From NCBI GenBank assembly GCA_032622095.1, contig CP136062.1:38440918-38504917 (forward strand): a stretch of 64,000 nucleotides of DNA. The letters run 5' to 3'. This document shows, in pieces, positions 57,590 to 64,000 of this stretch. Source of the stretch: Siphonodentalium dalli (lineage: Eukaryota; Mollusca; Scaphopoda; Gadilida; Siphonodentaliidae). Position numbers and translations under genes: made by a program. Position 1 is the first letter of the stretch; each line of letters starts with the position of its first letter. The notes under the pieces were generated by a model, which was given only the letters and a program-made list of their open reading frames with translations, was not told the DNA's origin and made no database searches.

Positions 57590-58248
57590 TTCTTGGCGCG
57601 CCGTCACCAGACTACCTACAAGCTAAGGTGAGTAAATTATAATGCTATAATTATGATTACACGCCAGTGGGGTGGGGTCAGAAATAATGTTCAGGCACGT
57701 ATGCCGATTTTTGTCCTTTCGTCGACCCTTGTTGGGACACACCCACCCCACGTCACAATGTTTGTCTGTTTTCGGAAGTTTTTTTCCGACCAGCTGTATA
57801 TGAATTTATGTGCATACTATTGTCATGGATGTTAACATTGACATGTAGATATGAACGAGTCATTTTGGAGTCATTTTGGGGTCATTTGGCCAAAAAAACA
57901 TGGGGGAAAAACATGCGGACAAAATTGTGCCACGATGAGACGGCATATGCCCCACTCTATTCAGTTACACATATATTTAATGGAAAAAGTAATGTGTGTC
58001 TCTTTCAGATATCATGTTATTATCCGTGTGTAACAATTTTTTACAATTTTAATAATTTGTTCTTGTATTCTTTAACAATTTTATAATTTCACCCATACAG
58101 AGCCCCATACAAACATGAGCAGACGACACTCTTCTATATGCTTCTATATATGTGTGGGGCTCCCTGCAGGGTAATAGATGTTTTTTATTTTATGTCCTAA
58201 AAATTGTAAGAAACATTTATTTTTAAAAACATGATAAAAAATTGTTAG

Positions 58249-58317
58249 GCCAATGCATTCTCGTATATATACGAGGCGACCTATGGTCGACTCGCATATA
58301 TAAGAGAATGCATTGGC
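58249..58317. mobile_element. Copy B of the 69 bp palindrome
   Basis: Partner of 3492-3560. It has the same CTCGTATATATACG variant in one arm as copy A, which distinguishes this pair from the palindromes at 49.9-51.6 kb. Confidence 0.85.
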
Positions 58318-58897
58318 ACAGGGTAAAAAAAACCGACTTACAACTGGATTTGATATTGCATGTCACATTTGTTGTACATAAATGAGGTCTGGGTCATGCT
58401 TATTATATGCCAGGTTCTTTAGATGTAGGCTTCTTTGCTTGGTTCTTTGATTGTCTACACTGTTTCAGACTGATCGGTCCTTTATTAGTGACGTGACCTG
58501 TTGAGTCATCGATACATATTGTGTCTGGATGTCGAAATCCAACATTACTATCCGGTTATACTTTTTGTGGCCGCATTATTGTCAAAGTACATTTTATGTT
58601 CCATGTTGCATCATTTCATGACACAAACCCATATTTTTACAATTGAGGGTCAAATTTATGAAAAAATATCTTGGTTGACACTGATAAGTTATAGTGTGCA
58701 CGAATTAGTCGGAGCACTACTAGACTACTAAAACATGCCCTTGCAACTGAGCAAAAAAAAAGATCTGTCTATACAGTCTAATAAAAAGTTTTCGGTAGGC
58801 ACCTTTTTCTTGGGTAGGTAGGGAAACCCTAAACAGTTAATTTTTTTGTTTGGCCTTACAGATAGAACTACTGTATTGTGGGTGACAATGGTTGGTA

Positions 58898-58962
58898 CAG
58901 TAATGCTCAAAGTAATTGACCCCTCAACCACAGCAGAATTATGGGTAACATTTCAGGATTTT
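58898..58962 (+). mobile_element. Copy B of the half Tc1/mariner-like MITE
   Basis: Partner of 4203-4267, with the same break point at the palindrome centre, so the truncation predates the long duplication or the haplotype split. Confidence 0.75.
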
Positions 58963-60699
58963 GTCGAAAATATGGCTTGTTGCCATTCATCGGAAAGCAT
59001 TCTACTAACATCGACGAAAATCTGAAGCAAATCGACCGTATAACACTCAACAGAAAACATCGTCAGAACTACACTCAAATGTAAATATTTACTACTCGAT
59101 TCTGGACGCATCTATCGGCGATAAACTAACGAAAACGATTTCGCCATCGAGATTCACTGCATTTAATTAATACTAGCAGGGTTACCCGGCGTTGCCCAGG
59201 TTAAAGTAATATGAAACCCTTTGCATATTACGGATATATGATTGGAATAGGGGATACTCTTGTTCAAAGCGTTACACTTATTCTCATAAATTATATACCC
59301 AAATAGCATCACAAAACATGATTCTTACACACGGAATATAAGTAGTAGCTCACCTTGTTGGATCGGAGCGATTGTCATTTTGTGTATCGCGATTAATCCG
59401 TCCCACCAATAAAGAACTATTTATTTATTTACAACTGCGTAAACTTCAACGTTATAACATGAACATGAGCACATTAGTTCGCAAAAATAAAAGACAATTG
59501 AGTTTAACATATAGAGGATCTAAAGCGAGTCCCATGTTTATAGCGAAATTTGCAAAACGAGTCCAGTAAATTAGGTCTGGATCGAGCCTTTGGCGAGGTC
59601 AAGACCTAATTTATCGGACGAGTTTTGTAAATTGCGCTATAAACTGTGGACGATTTGTAGATTCTATTTATTACATGATCCAAAAACTCTACAAAACATG
59701 CATAATAAATAAAAAAATGGGACGATAAACTAACATCTGCTTCTATGAGACATGCGATGACGTTTCACGGAAGTATGCGTTGTTTGTCCACGTAAAGAAA
59801 TAGTCCCAGATAAATAAAGACTCTTTGGCGTATTTTAAGGCGTATTTTAAGGCGTATATTAAGGTGTACCACTTACACGGGGGTGTTATTGCTTGTTGGA
59901 AAAATATTGGAAGCCATAGTATTTGAGACATACCGTATGTAAAGTAAATAGACGACAAACCGGATGTCAAAGGTTACCTGGCACTATTTCTTGTTATCAA
60001 ACGAACGTTTAATATCAGAATTTATAGAATGGGTTTATTGAATGGAATAAGGGTAGGATCATGTAATAAAGAGACGTATCAATCTAGTGAGTTTGACTAA
60101 GATTTTGATGACACCTGGTTATCAAATCTCCAGATACAGATACTTTAATGATACAGATACTATAATGAAATGTCCCAGTGCTCTGTTCATTGTGCTATAT
60201 ACTGGCTAATAATAATCAGTTTAAACGAAATGTTGCTATGCTTCTATATCAAATGCATGTGCCCGACACAGAATGATATTTTGAGTTTTTGTATGTTAGG
60301 CGATGAGTCTGTTCTAAACATGAATGATATCCTCTGTATTTTGGGCAGATATAACATTGTCAGATGTCAGTATTGGAGGATCCTGAAAAGTAATGTGCCA
60401 CTTTTATCTCAGACATTATAATCGACGGCACACTGTGACCACAATTGTTGAACAGGCCTTATATGCATTTCCATATCTCTTGTAACTTTTGTGTGGAAAC
60501 TATATTGAATGGGGCAGACTCAATTGTCTTATAATATTAAATTGAGCTATTCTAGTATTTTAACATGCACCATTATCTTCCTCGCAAAATGTTACCACAG
60601 TTTGAACGCATTGGTGTCACCTCGATTGTACCCGTGAAGTTCTATATAGATCACATACAGACATACATATATTTGCAAATATATCTAGGCACCAAAATT

Positions 60700-63600
60700 A
60701 ATGTGACATTTTACGTACGATTTGATTCCTCGCATTAAACATAAATATGTATAAGTTTGGTGCTAATCGGCGACTAAACAATTTTGTTTTATCAAATTGG
60801 GTGCCCACCCACAAAATCTCGCACACAAACAACACCAATATAGCGTCTTTAAATCACATGATTTGATTCCTCATATATCGTGTATAAGAATGTGTATCAA
60901 TTTGGTGCAAATTGGCGCTAAAATGATATCAATGTTGGTGCCGCTCTCCCTTTCAGTACACCCCTGTACAACAAATTACTACTTTCAACAAGGTTATTCT
61001 ACATTTGTGTTTGATCACCCTACTGGAGTGTTTCACATCATTTTACGTGAAGATCTGCAATAGATGAGGCCCACAACCTGGCTGCCGAAAGTCAAATACA
61101 TGGAACACATCTAGTTTTAGGTTGATACTTGTGTAACTATTCCCCAGGTCATGTCAAACGTTGAAGGCCCATTTAATTTTCGAGTCTCTGATTATTTTTT
61201 GTATAGTGCTTTGATATACGGTTTAAATGACAATCTATGCCATGAAATACTATTAAAATACTATTAGTTCGTCACAATTTGAAACGTCTGTCTCAGAAGG
61301 TGCCCATAGAGAAATGGAGAAACAGTTGATATCATAGAAAGATTCCCCCCGTTATGGATCCCATATTGCAACATAATTCAAACTAAAAAATGTGTTTTCA
61401 ATGGAAGGGGGTAACTCTATCTTTAAGATATATCCCCCTCCATTGAAAATAATACGTTGCACTGCAAAACAGATGAAACTTAAGCACATAAACAGGTCGG
61501 TAACTCAACAAAAACATGTTCAGTTTATTACACCGAATAAGTTGATAATGCAATATTGTGACGCTTCCTCGTTCAAATGGTATATAATATGGCATATATT
61601 TTATACTAGCAGGGTTACCCGGCGTTGCCCAGGTTAACGTGGTGTGAAACCCTCTGCATATTGTGGATATCTGGTGGAATAGAGGATACTTTTGTTCAAA
61701 GCGTTACACATATTGTCATAAATTATATATCCAAAATACCATCACAAAACATGATTCTTACACACGGAATATAAGTAGTAGCTCACCTTGTCGGATCGGA
61801 GCGATTGTCATTTTGTTTATCGCGATTAATATGTCCCACCAATAAAGAACCATTTATTTATTTACAACTGCGTATACTTCAGACGTTATAACATGAACAT
61901 CATAAACACATTAGTTCGCAAAAATAAAAGATGACAATTAGGTTTTACATAGAGATGTATTAATCAATCTAGTGGGTTTGACTAAGATTTTGAGGACACC
62001 TGGTTATCATATCTCCATGAAGATACAGATGTTTTAAAGAAATGTCCAGGTGCTCCTCTGTGCATTGTGCTATGTACTGACTAATTATTCTCTGCTTAAA
62101 AGAAATGTTGCTATGCAGCTATATCAGCTACATGTGCCCCAACACAGAGCGAGATTTTGAGTTGTTTATTATGTTAGGCGATGAGTCTGTTCTAAAATAT
62201 GAAAGATATCCTCTGTATATTGGGCAGATATAACCTTGTCAGATGTCAGTATTGGATCCTGATCTGTTTTCTTTCATCTCAGAAGAAATTATATTTGACG
62301 GCACACTGTGACCACTATTGTTGAACGTGCCTTCTATAAATTTCCATATCTCTTGTAATTTTTTTGTGGAAAATATATTGAATGGGCAAACTAAATTGTG
62401 TTATAATATTAACATGAGCTATTCTAATATTTTAACATGTACCATTATCTTCCTCGTAAAAGGTTACCACTATTAGAACGCCTTGGTACCACCTCGATTG
62501 TACCCCGTGAAGTTATATATAGAACAAATAGACATATATTTGCAAATATATCTAGGCACCAAATGTGACGTTTTTAATACACACGATTTGATTCCTCGTA
62601 TCATTTGAGAAGAACGTGTATGAATTTGATGTTAATTGGCACTAAACATATTTATATCTGTTGTGGTGACCAGCCCGTCCCTATCTCGGACTCAAGCGGT
62701 GCCACATTTGACATCATTAAACCACAAACTTAGCTCAGTATAGAGATTAGTATATATAAAATTGTTGAAAATTGGCGAGTATACAAATTGGTATCAAATT
62801 TAGGGTCCCATAACTCTAACCCAAATGATACCAATTTGGCGTCATTAAATTACACGATTAGATTCCTCGTATCACGAAGAAGAATATCTATCAAGTCTGG
62901 TGGAAATCGGCGCTAAACATATTGTTTATCTATTTCTGTGTCTCTCTCGCCCTCTGTGGACCCCTGTCTCGAATGTCACCACGTTTGACATCTTTAAACC
63001 ACACAATTAGACTCTTGATATCATGGAGATAAATATTTATAAGTTTGGTGCTAATCGGGGACTAAACCCTTTTTTTTATCAAAGTTATGCCCATCCCACA
63101 CCCACACCATCTCTCACACAAACAGCACCAATATAGCGTCTTTAAATCACATGATTGAATTCCTCGTGCCATGGATAAGAACGTGTATCAATTTGATGGA
63201 TTTTGGCGCTAAAATTATTTTTATCAATGTTGTTGCCCCTCATCCTTTCTCGAATGACGCTACTTTTGACAGCAGTAAGCTTGTATAAGTTTTTGTATAA
63301 AATTGGCGAGTATACAAATTCGTATCAAATTTATTGCCCCCATATCTCTCATCCAAACGGCACCAATTTGGCTTATCTAAACCACACGATTAGTCTTTCT
63401 CGTATCACGGAGAATATGTATCAATCTGGTGGAAATAAGCGCTAAACATATTGTTGATCTTTTTTGTGTTCCTCTCACCCTCTATGCATCCTGACTCGAA
63501 TGGCCCCACTTGTGAGAGCTTGTGGCATCCTTAAACCACACAATTAGACTCCTGATATCATGGAGATGATTATTGATAAATCTGGTAAACCAATTTTGGT

Positions 63601-64000
63601 TAAATTTAGTGCCCACTAACCCTCATCTCTCACACAAACATAGCATCTTGAAATCACACGATCAGACTCTTCGTATTATGGATAAGAACGTGTATCACTT
63701 TGGTGGAAATTGACGTTAAAATTATTGCGTATCAATGCGTACCCTCTCCCATTCAGTTCAACCCTGATTCGAATAACGCCACTTTTGACAGATTTAAGCT
63801 ACACCATTAGACTCCCAATACCATGGGGATGATATTGTATATGTGTGGCGGCAATCGGCGACTAAACCCATTCCTATCAAATTGAGTGCCCCTCCCACAA
63901 TATTTCGTCAGCAATTTGGACTTGGCGTCTTTAAATAGCACACTTAAGAGCAGACCTTAGATGCCTACAATCGCTAGAGATTTCGCATTCATACTGCAAT
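60700..64000 (+). repeat. Copy B of the degenerate 150 bp array
   Basis: Partner of the array in 6000-9314, running off the window end. The same short open frames recur, confirming that they are repeat-borne. Confidence 0.75.

Larger units (their letters stand above)
54749..64000. repeat. Copy B of the long direct duplication (partner 1-9314)
   Basis: Collinear with 1-9314, with the same repeats in the same order. Differences seen include a 13 bp insertion at about 55378 (GTAATGTGTTCGC), a small insertion at about 56318, loss of about 62 bp at 58737, a 12 bp gain at about 59303 and a 13 bp loss at about 60402. The substitutions are scattered. Confidence 0.97.

Noticed and set aside
1-64000. 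tRNA, rRNA or other structured RNA genes
   Set aside because: No T-loop/anticodon arrangement or conserved rRNA sequence was found by eye; a covariance-model search would be needed to exclude a divergent one.

Overview
This is eukaryotic nuclear DNA, most likely from a marine invertebrate, possibly a lophotrochozoan such as a mollusc or brachiopod (that placement is a low-confidence inference). The evidence is spliced-gene signals, a metazoan-type carbohydrate sulfotransferase exon, a CR1/Jockey-type retrotransposon fragment with a microsatellite tail, and many DNA-transposon derivatives. The window is AT-rich and gene-poor. I saw no bacterial-style operons, rRNA, tRNA or CRISPR array.

Genes. 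One coding region is convincing: 22836-23768 (+), the large 3' exon of a carbohydrate sulfotransferase of the CHST8-14 / Sulfotransfer_2 type, preceded by a good splice acceptor. A CpG-rich promoter-like patch with a possible signal-peptide first exon ends in a consensus splice donor at 45329-45371 (+). A possible last exon lies at 14052-14266 (-). Most other open frames are translations of repeats.

Layout. (1) 1-9314 and 54749-64000 are two nearly identical direct copies spaced about 54.7 kb apart. Both run to the window edge, so this is either a large segmental duplication or two haplotypes placed in tandem by the assembler. Each holds palindrome clusters, a short foldback, internal duplications and a degenerate array of about 150 bp units. 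(2) 9771-12017 holds a roughly 280 bp tandem repeat, a TA-flanked MITE and a broken palindromic element. (3) 12018-22350 is bracketed by two inverted arrays in mirror order (an ACGAGTTTTGTAGTA array outside, a GGTTTTGATCAAAACC array inside) and may be a single mobile unit of about 10.3 kb. It contains several MITEs and a hAT-like element with a near-perfect 8 bp target duplication. (4) 22.4-32.3 kb holds the sulfotransferase exon, a MITE just after its stop, a Harbinger-like MITE and several foldbacks. (5) 32.9-35.05 kb is degenerate minisatellite. (6) 36.6-41.1 kb holds a MITE, a TTAAGCG palindrome cluster, a 175 bp satellite built from a Tc1/mariner-like MITE, and a tandem 1.08 kb duplication. 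(7) 43.2-45.4 kb holds the retrotransposon remnant and the promoter/first-exon candidate. (8) 45.8-52.3 kb holds foldback elements of about 1 kb and two piggyBac-like MITEs, each carrying two copies of a 69 bp near-perfect palindrome; one is nested inside a foldback. (9) 52.4-53.8 kb holds a palindrome cluster and a 105 bp satellite.

The main theme is the number of unrelated short palindromic words, each amplified in its own cluster, often inside or at the ends of non-autonomous DNA transposons. No transposase gene able to move them was recognised in the window.
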